64,000 nt of DNA from Synaphobranchus kaupii (Eukaryota; Chordata; Actinopteri; Anguilliformes; Synaphobranchidae). The notes beneath the pieces are model-generated. The model searched no databases. It saw nothing but the letters and a program-made list of their open reading frames with translations, and was not told where the DNA came from. Shown piece after piece: positions 37,141-48,802 of the stretch (its first letter is position 1; the number at the start of each line of letters is the position of its first letter). The position numbers were made by a program, and so were the translations under genes. The stretch is from positions 38,902,512 through 38,966,511 of the forward strand of contig CM056387.1 of the NCBI GenBank assembly GCA_029718625.1, read 5' to 3'.

Positions 37141-37642
37141 ATGCCGACATACACACGCACAAATTGGATCACTGTACTGTGGATCTTTAATTCTCTCTGA
37201 AACAACCTTAAAAAAACAAAAAAACATACAAACATATAAATAAATAAGCAAATGCCAGCATATTGCCTGCTCCGAGGTTCCACTGTGTGAGCCTTGATTG
37301 ATGTAGGAATCGATTGTGTTTGATAGTAACTGACATGTACCCTTTGGAAACACTAACTGCAATTCACCGTGCGGGTTTCCTTGTCACTGTGTGCTAATCC
37401 TTCCTCTAATGGTTCACCTAAACGGGGTTCTGTCAGGGCCTGTGCCGAAATGGCCGTTTCCCCTTGTGGTGGCTGCCTGGCTCCGGCACCCCCCCGGCCA
37501 CTTATTTATTTAATCGTTTATTTGGGTGGCCGTCACCGTGGCAATATCTTGGCCACTTGTGGCACGGCACGGCAACGGCCATTCTAATGTTTTTTTTTCT
37601 CTCTCCCTCTCCTCTCTCTTTTTCCGTCTGTTGTTGTATCAA

Positions 37643-37666
37643 CCCCCCCCCCCCCCCCCCAACCAG
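37643..37666 (+). promoter_or_regulatory. Poly-C splice acceptor tract of the ARB2A exon
   Basis: The polypyrimidine tract before the 37667 exon ends in an uninterrupted run of 18 C followed by AACCAG. U-rich tracts bind U2AF better than pure C, so this acceptor may be weak, although T-rich sequence lies further upstream (37588-37640). The C run is length-unstable and also prone to sequencing error. This is seen directly; the effect on splicing is inferred. Confidence 0.7.
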
Positions 37667-37892
37667 GAGGGCTACGGCGTCATGGTGCTCAACCCCAACG
37701 AGAACTACCTGGAGGTGGAGAAGCCGGCCAAGCCCGTCCCGGTCCCCCCCCCAGCCCTCCCCCGACGGCTCCGACGAGCCGGCCGAAAAGAGGGAGCGCA
37801 AGGAGGAGAAGGAGACCAAGAAGAAGCGCGACTTCTACGAGAAGTACAGGAACCCTCAGAAGGAGAAGGAGACTGACCTGATCCCCATACGG
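37667..37892 (+). CDS. arb2a: ARB2A (FAM172A) internal coding exon with apparent +1 frameshift
   Basis: This internal exon encodes a piece of ARB2A/FAM172A, a nuclear protein with an Arb2 domain (alpha/beta-hydrolase-like fold) linked in the literature to Argonaute2, chromatin and alternative splicing. It opens with [20 protein letters not shown] and ends with [29 protein letters not shown] and DLIPIR. I recognise these from the human protein ([36 protein letters not shown]), at about residues 190-260. A polypyrimidine tract and AG precede it at 37665-37666, and a GTGAGG donor follows at 37893. The first half reads in the frame starting at 37667; the second half reads in the frame containing CAG at 37752. 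The switch falls in a nine-C run at 37744-37752. The exon is 226 bp; removing one C would give 225 bp and phase 0 at both ends, so an extra C (assembly error or real mutation) is the simplest explanation. The family identity is very secure; functionality of this copy is not. Confidence 0.93.
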
Positions 37893-37915
37893 GTGAGGGG
37901 CGGGCGTGTCCGTGT

Positions 37916-37916
<1 letters not shown>

Positions 37917-37959
<43 letters not shown>
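37917..37959. repeat. (CT)21 directly after the ARB2A donor
   Basis: An uninterrupted CT run starts 25 bp after the exon boundary at 37892. With the poly-C tract on the other side, the exon is bracketed by two length-unstable tracts. Confidence 0.97.
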
Positions 37960-37963
<4 letters not shown>

Positions 37964-38164
37964 CTTCTGAGCGCGCTCAGAGCGTCCCGCGGCCGCCCCA
38001 GAGCGGCTCTATCAGCGGTCAGCCTCTCTGAGCTGCGTCGGCTCTCCACAGGCTCTCCCCCGTATGCTTATCTTTGGAATCGTTATTTAAATGTGAGTCC
38101 CGGACACACAATCCATAATAATAATAATGTCATTGTCAACAGAGGATAAAACTTTCACACAATC

Positions 38165-38272
38165 TTCACGCCCACACGCATGCACAAATACACATACGCT
38201 CTCAGAAGCTAACACACACGCACACGCACGCACACACACACAGAAACGCACATACACACACACACACAGACA
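38165..38272. repeat. CA-rich array
   Basis: AC runs with GCACACGCACGCAC and AGAAACGCACATAC interruptions. Confidence 0.88.
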
Positions 38273-38836
38273 AGGTATTTTCCCCATGGACAGACACCAC
38301 ACTTTTCAAAAGCAATTTTGAGATCAGTCAGATGTGAAAAAGTTATTCTGTGAAATTTTCTTTTTTTAATTAAAACTCAAAATTTGAGTGGAGCTTAGGT
38401 TTGGTTAGTTATTTTATTACAGCGGAGGGCAGCAGCACACCAGGTTGTGGAGGAATGCCATTCCAACCAATCAGAAGTTTTTAACACTGTGTGACTCAGT
38501 CGCAGTGAATGAGCTGTCAGCGCAGGCCACTTAGCCTCAGTTTTGACTGTACCTTTACACACGGTGTAATGTGGTATAATTATCCGTGTTATTTACGCCT
38601 TCTGTCACAGCCGCTTTTTAAGAAATTCATTCCTCACGCTCTCTCCCGGCCCCGCAAACGCGGGCGGCCGGAACCATCTCGCCTTCGTCGTGGTAAACTA
38701 ATGATGACGTTTACCTTTTTTTTTTTTTTCCCTCCCTTTTTCTTTAATATCTTTAAATCTGCAAGCAATCACCTGAAAGGTTGCCAAGCTGTGGCAACGA
38801 TTGCATTAAGGGAGAGGAGGGAAGGAAAAAAATAGT

Positions 38837-38858
38837 CCCCCCCCCCCCCCCCCCCCCC
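38837..38858. repeat. Poly-C run
   Basis: About 22 C in a row. Confidence 0.97.
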
Positions 38859-39189
38859 TCAACTTAGACAGGAAAAGATAGAGAGTGAGTAAGAAAGGAA
38901 AGGAAGAGGACGGTAGTTCCGAGTGGAAGTCTTGGGGAGGTGACACTCGGAAAACTCCGGAACGCCGCAGCTTGACACACATTTGCATTCTGTCGCCGGC
39001 GCCGCTCGTCAAATCACGAACCTTCGCCTGACAATATTGGGATTGGGGGTTGGGGGGTTGGGGGGGGCGGTGGACGTGGTACAAGTGAAGGTGGTGCATT
39101 TCCAAATGTCATTACCGAGTATTTAAGCGCGGGGGTCTTCTGCTTCACCGTGAGCGCTGGTCTTTATTGTGGCTCCGGCAGCCATGCGT

Positions 39190-39262
39190 GTGTGAGAGAG
39201 GAGAGAGAGAGGGAGAGAGGGAGGGAGTGAGAGGGGAAAGTGGGAAAGAGGGGAGAGAGAAA
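39190..39262. repeat. GA-rich tract
   Basis: GAGAGAGGAGAGAGAGGGAG-type purine stretch, with a CT-rich counterpart at 39388-39455; the two could pair. Confidence 0.85.
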
Positions 39263-39479
39263 GTGAGTCGTGTGAGCATATTATCTGAGAGAAGATGAAG
39301 GGGGAGAGCTGATATTAATATCTTAATAAATATTTCAGCTGGAATAGCTCCGGAACCTTATAATGAGTAGACTCAGCCTCTCGCTATTTCTCTCTCCCTC
39401 TCTCCCTCCTTCCATCCTTCTCTCTCTCTCGCTCTCTCTCCCCCTCTCTTTCTCCTGAACCTTTTGCACTTTGTAATGC

Positions 39480-39625
39480 TAGCAGCGTGAGATCGTTAGA
39501 GTGGTCCTACCCAAGGTTTTCCTATTCTGCAGGGGGCATGCCATATTATTCACACTCTGACATTAGCTCCTGCCTGCTTGCCATGCGTCGCATTATGCAT
39601 GCCAGGCGGGTAATGCGCGAGGCGG
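39480..39625. promoter_or_regulatory. Candidate conserved regulatory island
   Basis: CTCTGACATTAGCTCCTG, GCGTCGCATTATGCATGCCA and GCGGGTAATGCGCG in a non-repetitive stretch after the GA/CT tracts; a second small island with GATATTAATATCTTAATAAA is at 39310-39370. Confidence 0.3.
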
Positions 39626-42394
39626 GAGGCGTTGCGCTGCGGCTCTGTGTGTTTGCGCATTTAGGGGAGTGCGCAGAAAGGGCCCCGCGCTCCCCTGCTT
39701 TCTCACGCCTCCCATTGGGACAGACGCATGTCGTAGGCCGTGGTAGGCAGGGGTGGCCCTGTTGGGGGGGTTTTTACTCGCCTCTTATCTTGTGAGCTTA
39801 TCCGGGTATCTGGGGCTTCGTAACGACTAACACGTTTCGTTTATATTGCTGTTGTATTGTATTTTTTAAATGTACACTTTCCCTTAGCTATTTTGGTCTC
39901 TGTGACGTTTTTGATTTCTGGATCTTCTGGGTTTCTCGTTGTGCGTGAAAGTCTAGCAGTTGCCTGGGCTGGCAGTCGAGTTCTAGGCTGTAATATTTGT
40001 GGGGGTTGGGAGTTGAGTTTCTCGGTCCGGGTTGGGGGGGGGTGGGGGGTTGGGTTGTGGTTACGGGTCAGGATTGGGAGACGGCGTTCCGGGCCGCGAT
40101 CGGGATCAGAAGCAGGGTTCCTTGCCAGGGCCGTGATGAAGACGATGTAGATCTGGGTCCCGATAACGACGGCTGTCGTGACGGCGTTCCGCGGGGGCGA
40201 AACGAGCTCCGTCTCACGCAGCAGCTCTCGGCGGAGTGATTCGGTTCGGGCAATAAACACCGCGTCAGACGAGCCTGCGGGGGGAGATGTCTTTAGTACG
40301 AGCCGTAATAAGACAGAATTCTTGTTTTTGAAAACATCTGCCAAGCGGAATATCTGAGCGCAGACAGCAAATGTCAACAGATTAGTAATAAAGAGGCGAA
40401 CGGAGTTCCTCGGCTCCGGCGGCAGACGGAGAGGGGGAGCGCCGAGCGCCGAGCGGCGTGATGGGGGAGTGCCGGGAAACGGCCCAAGGTTCCGGAATCA
40501 CGGACGTACAGCACGTCACCTGACCTAATGCACATCCATCAGTAGTTCAATGACACCTTCAAAAAAAGAGAGAGAAACGTACAAACAACAGCCCAAAAAT
40601 AAAACGAGGGTAAGTTTGGTTACTTGATGATTCTGGAAGGTTCTCTCGAACCCCTAACATGTGACTCAGAGCTGGGGGTCCAGCGTTTGTGCGCCATGAC
40701 CCCCAACAGGAAGTCCTTGCAGATGAGCCGTTGGCAAAGTGAATGTTGAGACCTCTAATTCACTTCCCTGTGCTAAGGACATTCGGATAATAGTCCCCAA
40801 ATTTTTGGCTCGTCCCTCATTAGGCAATTCCCAGAGGCTTGGGGAGTGGATAGAGGTGGGGGTGGTGGGGGGGGGGGGGGGTGTCTTTATTCCTTTACTT
40901 CTCTATTGGGGAGGTGTGGAATTGGGGTGGCGGACAGAGGGGGGTGTCAGATCAAGCCTCTTTGCTGGGTTGCTGGGAGTTTTTCATCTATTCTAGAGCA
41001 TTGTGTGACTCCTCCTCCAACCCCACCTCCCAAAGCGAACCGCTGCCCACCCCCCCCAACTCCACAGCCCAACACACACACACATACTGTGAAGGGGAAC
41101 GGGACCACCTGCACACACAAGAGAGGGGGCCCGCCATACCCCCCCCCCCCCACCGCTGCAAGTTAAAGCTGAGTTGATTAATACGGTTCCTTACACACAT
41201 TAATAAGCCCTTAACTGCTGTTAGGAATCTTACTTTTTAGCCCCTTGGTTCATAGTGTCTAACCTCCCAACCTTGGCTAATCTCTAGTCTCTCCGAGATC
41301 ACAGTCCGTTGCTCGGTCTTTAGTGATGCTGAGTTTCTTAGCACTTGCTATACAGAAGTCTGGGAGTTCACTTTACTCAGAATTTTAGCGCTAATCCAGT
41401 TACCTATTTTCTGCCAGTCAAGCGGAGGGATGGCGCAAACAAAAAAACGCATTCATAGCTTCAGAAGCTCCCAAAGATTTCACTCTCGAGCAGACTGGGC
41501 CGGATTATAGTCCCGCCCATTGGAAAAAGAGCAAAGAAGGAGAATCAACCCACCAGGCCTGGCTTTCTCTTAATGCCACTTATTTCTGTAAAATGACTAC
41601 AATACCGACCACCTCCCACCCCCCCCCACTCGCATTTATGACACATTTTTTTCCAAGGTTCAGAAAGAAGGGGCCCTTTCACATGGCAGCCTCGGTCCTC
41701 CTCAGTTTATCCGCTACCACATTTGGGCCACACACTTTATGATGAATATTTGAATTTATTTGAACATATTTCAAAATTGTATCCCCCCCCCCCTTCCTTG
41801 TGACTGGGTAAAATGAGCATGCTGACATTAGTCATTGTGTGTGTAGCATTTGTTTTTAAGTACATTTTGTCTGAGCTGTTTCTCTGAATGAAAGCATACA
41901 TAACTAATATAGTAAAATACTTCAGACCATAGACTGATTTCTGCTATTTCAGTCAGTCCCTACCTACATTCCTCTTATTCAGTTGTATATCCCTTACAGA
42001 AATTGAATGTACGGCAATATAATGTAAATATATGTACTTTTAAAAAAAAATATATATATTTCACAGAAGTGTATTTCTTGGTTTTATAATTAATTTCAAT
42101 ATATTTTCCATATATTTTTCCATTTCCGTACGATAGGTCCAAGGCTGATTTTTTTTGTAGTGCACAGATGGCTGATTTGGTAATTATTGGTCCTAATGAG
42201 AAGATTCCAGGGTTAGCATGAGCCTGTCACAGTTAGCATGCTACGTACTGATGCTACGTTTAACGGTGTCAATCCGGAAACTACTTTGGCTCTAAATTAC
42301 AGTCTGTGCATTAGAATGTAGTTGCTGCATTCTCTCAGGGTGACACAAAGTATAGCTTAGCAGCAGTGGGAATGTAATATGTACCCCCGTTGAC

Positions 42395-42418
42395 TATATA
42401 TATATATATATATATATA
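42395..42418. repeat. (TA)n microsatellite
   Basis: About twelve TA units. Confidence 0.95.
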
Positions 42419-42679
42419 AAATAAGTAATACCATACATTATTTATACCTTGTTTTACCTTCTGCATTCCTCAAGGGGGAAGTGGGAGGAGGTGGGATTGG
42501 TGTCTGAGTCTGTGTTTTTGATATGTACTGTTTCTCGATGCCCAACTTGTAGACACAGCCAGAGGTTGCCTGTACAGCAGTCTTTTCCATGGTGCTCCAC
42601 ATCGTCACAGGCGTCTTTGAGACCCCATATGTATTTCAGCGGGTTTACCCGCATCACCTGCTAGACCCTGCTGCCTCTT

Positions 42680-42900
42680 CTATGTGTGTGTGTATTTTGT
42701 GCCTGCATATGTGTGGAGCATGAGTATGTCTGTGTATCTATTAGTGTGTGTGTGTAATTTGTGTCTGCATATGTGTGGAGCATATGTGTGTGCATATGTG
42801 TGAGGTATGAGCATTTGTGTGCGTGTCTGTGTGCGTGTGTTTGTTTGTGTGTGCATATGTGTGAGGTATGAGCATTTGTGTGCGTGTCCGTGTGTTTGTT

Positions 42901-42942
<42 letters not shown>

Positions 42943-43052
42943 TTGTGTCTGCATATGTGTGGAGCATGAGTATGTGTGTATCTTTGTGTGTGTGTGTGTG
43001 TGTGTGCGTACTTTGTGTGTGCATATGTGTGAGGTATGAGCATTTGTGTGCT

Positions 43053-43083
<31 letters not shown>

Positions 43084-43126
43084 AATTTGTGTCTGCATAT
43101 GTGTGGAGCATGAGTATGTGTGTATC

Positions 43127-43178
<52 letters not shown>

Positions 43179-43235
43179 CGTGTGCGTATTTTGTGTCTGC
43201 ATATGTGTGAGGTATGAGCATTTGTGTGCGTGTGA
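42680..43235. repeat. TG-rich compound minisatellite
   Basis: Two recurring blocks are interleaved with TG runs: GCATATGTGTGGAGCATGAG (near 42704, 42952, 43096, and a variant near 42768) and GCATATGTGTGAGGTATGAG (near 42792, 42851, 43021, 43199). The order suggests repeated segmental duplication by unequal exchange. Confidence 0.88.
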
Positions 43236-43519
43236 GCCTTCCAGTGGAGCAGATAGCTGCTTCACCCCTGTGTGCCCCCGTATAGAGCAGGAATTCCCCT
43301 CTGAAGCTGTTCAATATCCCCTCCTTTGGTTCTCCTCCAGCCCGGGCTTCTGTAGTGAAAGGCTGGGCTGATCCCAATCTTCCTGTCAGGTCAACCAAGA
43401 AACGCGTCCGCTCTGCTCCCAGGTCCCGAACCAAACTGCCGCCCGTGTCATTATGACAACGCGCTGTAAGGAACGGGCCGCGGCTGTGCGTCTGTGTGTG
43501 TCTACGCGTGCGTTTCCCT

Positions 43520-43760
43520 TCAACTTTTGTCAATTAATTGCTAAGAGTAATTTGGTCTGACAGTCAGAGCTGGTGGAGATGTGGCAGTGTTGACCTTTCT
43601 GCTCTCGTGCAGCCATTTTTAACAGGGAGTTCCTGAAAACCCCGGCAACTTCTTTTGTACTTTGTTAATTAGTTATTGATCTGAAACAATGCGCGACCAA
43701 ATATTGTCAGATTAGCTTAACGGCAGCAAGGTCATGCCGTCATACAGTGGATGTGATAAT
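43520..43760. promoter_or_regulatory. Candidate conserved regulatory island
   Basis: TTTTGTCAATTAATTGCTAA, GAGTAATTTGGTCTGACAG, TTTGTTAATTAGTTATTGAT and GTCAGATTAGCTTAACGG lie in 200 bp, following the TG minisatellite. Confidence 0.4.
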
Positions 43761-43808
43761 CTTCATAGTATATTTAATTTTTTTCTCCTTCACCTCTTTC
43801 TGTCTTTC

Positions 43809-43840
43809 CCTCCCTCCCTCCCTCCCTCCCTCCCTCCCCG
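43809..43840. repeat. (CCCT)n microsatellite
   Basis: About seven CCCT units. Confidence 0.95.
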
Positions 43841-44579
43841 TCCCCCTTCTCAGTACTCTCCATCTTCGTCAGTCTCCCAAAACATATCGCCTGTTTTGTC
43901 ACTGTGGTGACCCTCTTTCTGGTAAACCTCCATCTTCTTATCCTGGGAGATTTTAGGATAATACTCTTCTGCTGTTTTTCTTGAATTGCTACATTTTCCT
44001 TTCACCTGGTAAACTCATTCCGAGACGGCACTCGCTGAACTATAACCCAGCACGTAAAATCGCTGAATAGAAAATTTCGTTTCATTTTAGTCTTTACTGT
44101 TATTATTGCCTTCAGATATGTAGTGGGCCTGTTGGTTAAACGGACAGGCGCTTTTGAGCGTGTGCAGATACGCCGTCCGGCAGCAGGAAGTGAGAGGTAT
44201 TCGTAATTTTAACCACCCACGGCAGCATGCATATTTCATGCGCACGCGTCATATCATTAACACCTTTTCTCCTCACAGGAAATATACATTATATATTGAA
44301 ACGTAGCCCGGTGTCATCTGAGGGTACTGCTATGTTTCAGAACTGGCGTCAACGCGCATCCAGTTACTCGCGAGTCACTGGATCCATTTACTGTGGTGGC
44401 TTTCAGTGTTTTTATATGCGGGGCTTAGGTCCATCCCACTGTGTCAGAAATTTGCCCTTGAAGGTGTATTTCAGTAGAAACGCACACACAGACGCACAGG
44501 CACACAAATAGCGCATTTAATTTCTCAAGACACTTATTGAATTCACACATATATACAGTGTTGTAGACTACTCGCTAAA

Positions 44580-44860
44580 GGCTCACATCTTAATCCAAAA
44601 CATGTAATTAATTGCAGCTGCTCATTTATTTTTTAATTTAATTTAGTAAAATGAAAGTAATGTTTCCCGTTGGAAAGGGCATGTTAAATATTCAGCCTGG
44701 CAGAGTTCAGGCTGGAGAGTTTATCTGGCTTTCTCGTGGCCCGGGATGTTTAATTCAGGGATTTAGCAGCAGGCCGCATGCCTCCTGGGGTAGCAGTCCC
44801 GTTCTTCGGCGGTGAAATTTAATCACGTCCCCAACGTTAGGAGCGAGTCTTCAGTTCACG
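44580..44860. promoter_or_regulatory. Candidate conserved regulatory island
   Basis: AACATGTAATTAATTGCAGC, GGGCATGTTAAATATTCAGC, GGGATGTTTAATTCAGGG and CGGTGAAATTTAATCACG; no simple repeats. Confidence 0.4.
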
Positions 44861-44926
44861 GCTTACTGTGACATTGTGGGTCACATGACCCCATCTGAGC
44901 AGTGCTCAACTGTTCAGGGGCGAAGT

Positions 44927-45075
44927 TAATAATAATAATAATAATGCCTTGCATTTACTATATAGTGCTTTCCTCACACTTAAAGCACTTTACCGATATG
45001 AGGGGGAAACTCCTCAACTACCACAAATGTGTTGCACCCACCTGGGTGATTCATGGCAGCCATTTTGTGCCAGAA
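44927..45075 (+). repeat. Dispersed repeat headed by (AAT)n, copy 1
   Basis: Starts with an AAT array, then GCATTTACTATATAGTGCTT, AAAGCACTTTACCGATATGA, and CACCTGGGTGATTCATGGCA followed by CAGCCATTTTGTGCCAGAAC. A diverged copy with the same order is at 55138. It resembles an abundant unclassified family in fish genomes; no coding capacity is seen. Confidence 0.65.
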
Positions 45076-47139
45076 CCACTTTTGACTAGATACTCCCGTA
45101 CGTTTCTGCGCAGGTATGCATGCCTGCTTTGCAATTTATACCTGAGGGTGGGGTATATGTACACAGGAGCAGTTTGGTCACTTGCGGAACACACCAGACA
45201 AAAACTATGAAAAGGGAACGGATTTCACACACAGTAGAAGCTAACCCCCTAAGACTTCCAGAACCTGTGATGTGGGACGGGACCGCACACGTGACGACCC
45301 CTGTCAGATGTGTGAACGCAGACGCTCGGAAGGGCAAATTTAAGTCCTAAATCCGCCGGATTGCCTCCCGGCAGTTTGGGATTTACGGCTGTACAGCCTT
45401 CTGTCCAGGACTGCCACCAGCGGAGTGAGGCCGCTCGTTATTTTTTTTTTGGAGGCACTGCTACGCGCTGCTGACTGATCTGAGATCAGCTACTATCGCA
45501 GGTGAGAGGCCTCTCTGTTTGTAGAGGCACTACTTACAGCAATGTGTAACACTGCTGGCTGACCTCCGGTCAGTTACTACTGCACAGCGAATACTAGTTG
45601 CACAGCGTCAAAAAACTTTTATTTAAAAAAAAATGGCAGTTAGGTCACCCCTCCCTTGCATAAGGTCACTACAGCACCGGCCCCACCTGGACCGCAGCGT
45701 CCCAGGACCGCCGACACGCCCCAAATATCATTGTCCTCTTTCGCACCTCCTGAGGGGGGGGGGGGGGGTTTCAGCGGCTGTTTCTCAGAAGTGTCGAGGG
45801 CCCGTTAGCCTCATTGTTTCCTGTACGGGGCGGGACTTGGCCGTTTGTCTTGGCCCCTGCGTTGTTTGTCTTGCCCGTCGCGGCGGGGTGCAGCCAGCGC
45901 TTCTCCTTAGCCCGTGGAAACGGGTGCGGGAACTGGAAACCAAAACAGGTTTCTGGAGGTCCGTGGGAAGGAGAGGGGGAGGGGTGAGTGTGAGACCGCA
46001 CACTCTCACGTGTTCTCAGTGCGCGTAACCGGTATGGAGGTGGGGGGGGGTAGGTGTTTTATACTAAAAGGAAACACGGTCAGGATGTAGCGTTGGCTCT
46101 TATTGACAATTAGTAGCATCGTAGTTTCATGAAAAGTCAATGTGGCTTCTATCTTAACTATACTACTGTGGATGCAAGGTTCATCTATATACGGTATCTA
46201 TATAAATGTTCCCATTTCTGTGTGCGTACATACATGCGTGCGTGCTGTCTGTTATTGAAAGTACTTAGAACCTGCAGTTGCAGAGCGATATGAGCGGTTT
46301 CGCTTGTGTGATTTCTGTGTGTGCGCTCGCGTGCCCGTTCTCCCGAGCTTGCGTTAATTAGCAGGGGACACGGGCTGTCTATTTTAGGGCAGGTTAGAAA
46401 TGAAACGGGCTTGAATGACATTAAATACACGGCAGATTCCCTCCTTCAGACCCGCGAACGTGCGTCTGACGGCGCTCTGGCGGAGAGCTTGACACGAGCC
46501 GAGAGAGCGGCTGTCAGGCGGGAGCGAAAGTGAGAGAATCATTCACTCCGCCGCTGTCTGCCTCATCTACCGTTCCTTTCTTTTTTCCGCAAGAGCGAGA
46601 ATGGATTTGGCGGAGAATTACATTGTGTGCGCTTCGTATTTTGTAGTCAGCCGGGTCTGTAAAAGCTCACATGAAGTCGAGGCGTTGTGCATCGAAGGAA
46701 AAAAAATGAAAAAAATATAAACAAAAAACGCGAGTAACACGATTACACCACAGCTGCAATAAGCGAACAGAGTTTATCCCACCCCTGCTAAACCGTCGGA
46801 ACGCTTCCTTTTTATTGTTACTATTATTATATTTTTATCTTTATTAATGGCGGCTCCTTTCACTTTGCCACTGTTCAGGCCTGCGGTGAGAGGCCACTTC
46901 CCAGCAAGATGGTCTGTGTTGTAGTGGCTTGAGCTACAAGCCGGAGAAAGCAACAAAATAAATAAAAGATAAATACATAAATAAATAAACAAACAATAAC
47001 ACAATAACACCGACCCCCCAAAACGGCGACTGACAGTCGTTTCTTAAGACACTGGCAACAGGTTAGCAGTGGGGAGTCTGTCAGAGTTGGCGTGCGTACA
47101 GGAAATATGTGAACCTGTCACTGGAAGCAGTCTCAGAGG

Positions 47140-47562
47140 GTGAAACTGCTTCGCGGGAGCTAATTAACCCAAGGAAATAATTACACGAATATGCAAATGC
47201 TGTTTAGATAATTCGCCGCGCTATCAGCCCAGGTAGTCAATCACGCGCGGTGGGTCGAGCGCCGGGCCAGGTGTTGGAATCTGCGCGCTGTTGATAAGGG
47301 CCGCTACCTGGCTGTCTTCTCGCGCGGGCCGTGACACCGTGAGCAGGCCCGCGCCGTGCCGAATCGCTGCCTAATAGGGCCCGCTCCGGGGGGCCCGCAC
47401 CGCACAGGGCCCTCGCCTCCCTGCCCCGCCCTTTTTGGAAAGGCTACTCAAGAATACGCGGACATATTAGCGGCTTATCTGATATCTAATGCGCCGTCGG
47501 TAGGCCTACGCGTTGAGCGTACGTTTCTGTAGTTGTTTCCCCCGACCGCGTTTGATCATGTT
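47140..47562. promoter_or_regulatory. Candidate conserved regulatory island, cut by the gap
   Basis: Contains GGAGCTAATTAACCC, ATAATTACACGAATATGCAA with a perfect POU octamer ATGCAAAT at 47191-47198, GTAGTCAATCACG, TTGATAAGGGCCGC and TTATCTGATATCTAATGCGC. GC-rich segments follow at 47330-47430. The 500-N gap truncates it. Confidence 0.4.
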
Positions 47563-48062
47563 NNNNNNNNNNNNNNNNNNNNNNNNNNNNNNNNNNNNNN
47601 NNNNNNNNNNNNNNNNNNNNNNNNNNNNNNNNNNNNNNNNNNNNNNNNNNNNNNNNNNNNNNNNNNNNNNNNNNNNNNNNNNNNNNNNNNNNNNNNNNNN
47701 NNNNNNNNNNNNNNNNNNNNNNNNNNNNNNNNNNNNNNNNNNNNNNNNNNNNNNNNNNNNNNNNNNNNNNNNNNNNNNNNNNNNNNNNNNNNNNNNNNNN
47801 NNNNNNNNNNNNNNNNNNNNNNNNNNNNNNNNNNNNNNNNNNNNNNNNNNNNNNNNNNNNNNNNNNNNNNNNNNNNNNNNNNNNNNNNNNNNNNNNNNNN
47901 NNNNNNNNNNNNNNNNNNNNNNNNNNNNNNNNNNNNNNNNNNNNNNNNNNNNNNNNNNNNNNNNNNNNNNNNNNNNNNNNNNNNNNNNNNNNNNNNNNNN
48001 NNNNNNNNNNNNNNNNNNNNNNNNNNNNNNNNNNNNNNNNNNNNNNNNNNNNNNNNNNNNNN
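47563..48062. other. Assembly gap of exactly 500 N between the ARB2A exons
   Basis: Again exactly 500 N. It lies between the two recognised exons, so missing coding sequence could be inside. The left flank is AT- and CpG-mixed enhancer-like sequence; the right flank shows no coding signal. Confidence 0.99.
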
Positions 48063-48191
48063 GGACGGCCGAGCACAAAGCCCGGCGCCTTGCTGAAGTT
48101 TCGCTGTTTGTTTTGTTGTTGTTTTTTTTTTTCAATTTTATTGCGAAAAACGCCTGGCGAAGGCTGAATTCGTTTCTTTGTTAATGTTTCC

Positions 48192-48195
<4 letters not shown>

Positions 48196-48226
<31 letters not shown>
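48196..48226. repeat. (GT)n microsatellite
   Basis: GT run shortly after the second gap. Confidence 0.94.
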
Positions 48227-48227
<1 letters not shown>

Positions 48228-48564
48228 GGGGTGTGTTTGCTGGGAGGGGGCTGGCTAGGGAGAGGGGGAGGTGTGGGGGCTAGTTATTTTAGGCCACACA
48301 CCAGATGGTTTTCCCCAGTATGGGGGGTATGCAAACAAGAATGACAAATATAATAATAATAAAGGCATATTCTAGCCACCTGACTGCAAGTAAAAATGTG
48401 TACTAAATGAGAGGAATTGATGAGTGCTCTTATGTCTGGGATTTTATAGGACTCTGTGTAAATGAGGCTAATTCAAGATGTTTGTCCTGCACAAGATGTT
48501 TTCAATTATTTAAATTCTGTTTTAAAGTGAGGTGGGTAGCAACAAAAATCTCAAGTTCAGTATT

Positions 48565-48802
<238 letters not shown>

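Larger units (their letters stand above)
1..37666 (+). other. arb2a: ARB2A intron upstream of the first recognised exon (inferred)
   Basis: No exon was recognised here on either strand. The exon expected just before EGYG encodes an IHGSGVVRAGQWARR-like segment; it was sought by eye and not seen. It may be 5' of the window or in the gap at 18677-19176. Human ARB2A has introns of tens to hundreds of kb, so an intron this long is normal. The span contains transposon remnants, microsatellites, CpG-rich patches and AT-rich islands, listed separately. Confidence 0.6.

Noticed and set aside
42661..43533. 290-codon His/Thr-rich minus frame
   Set aside because: Direct translation of the TG minisatellite.
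47486..48184. Several frames of about 190-220 codons across the second gap
   Set aside because: Open only because N codons contain no stops.
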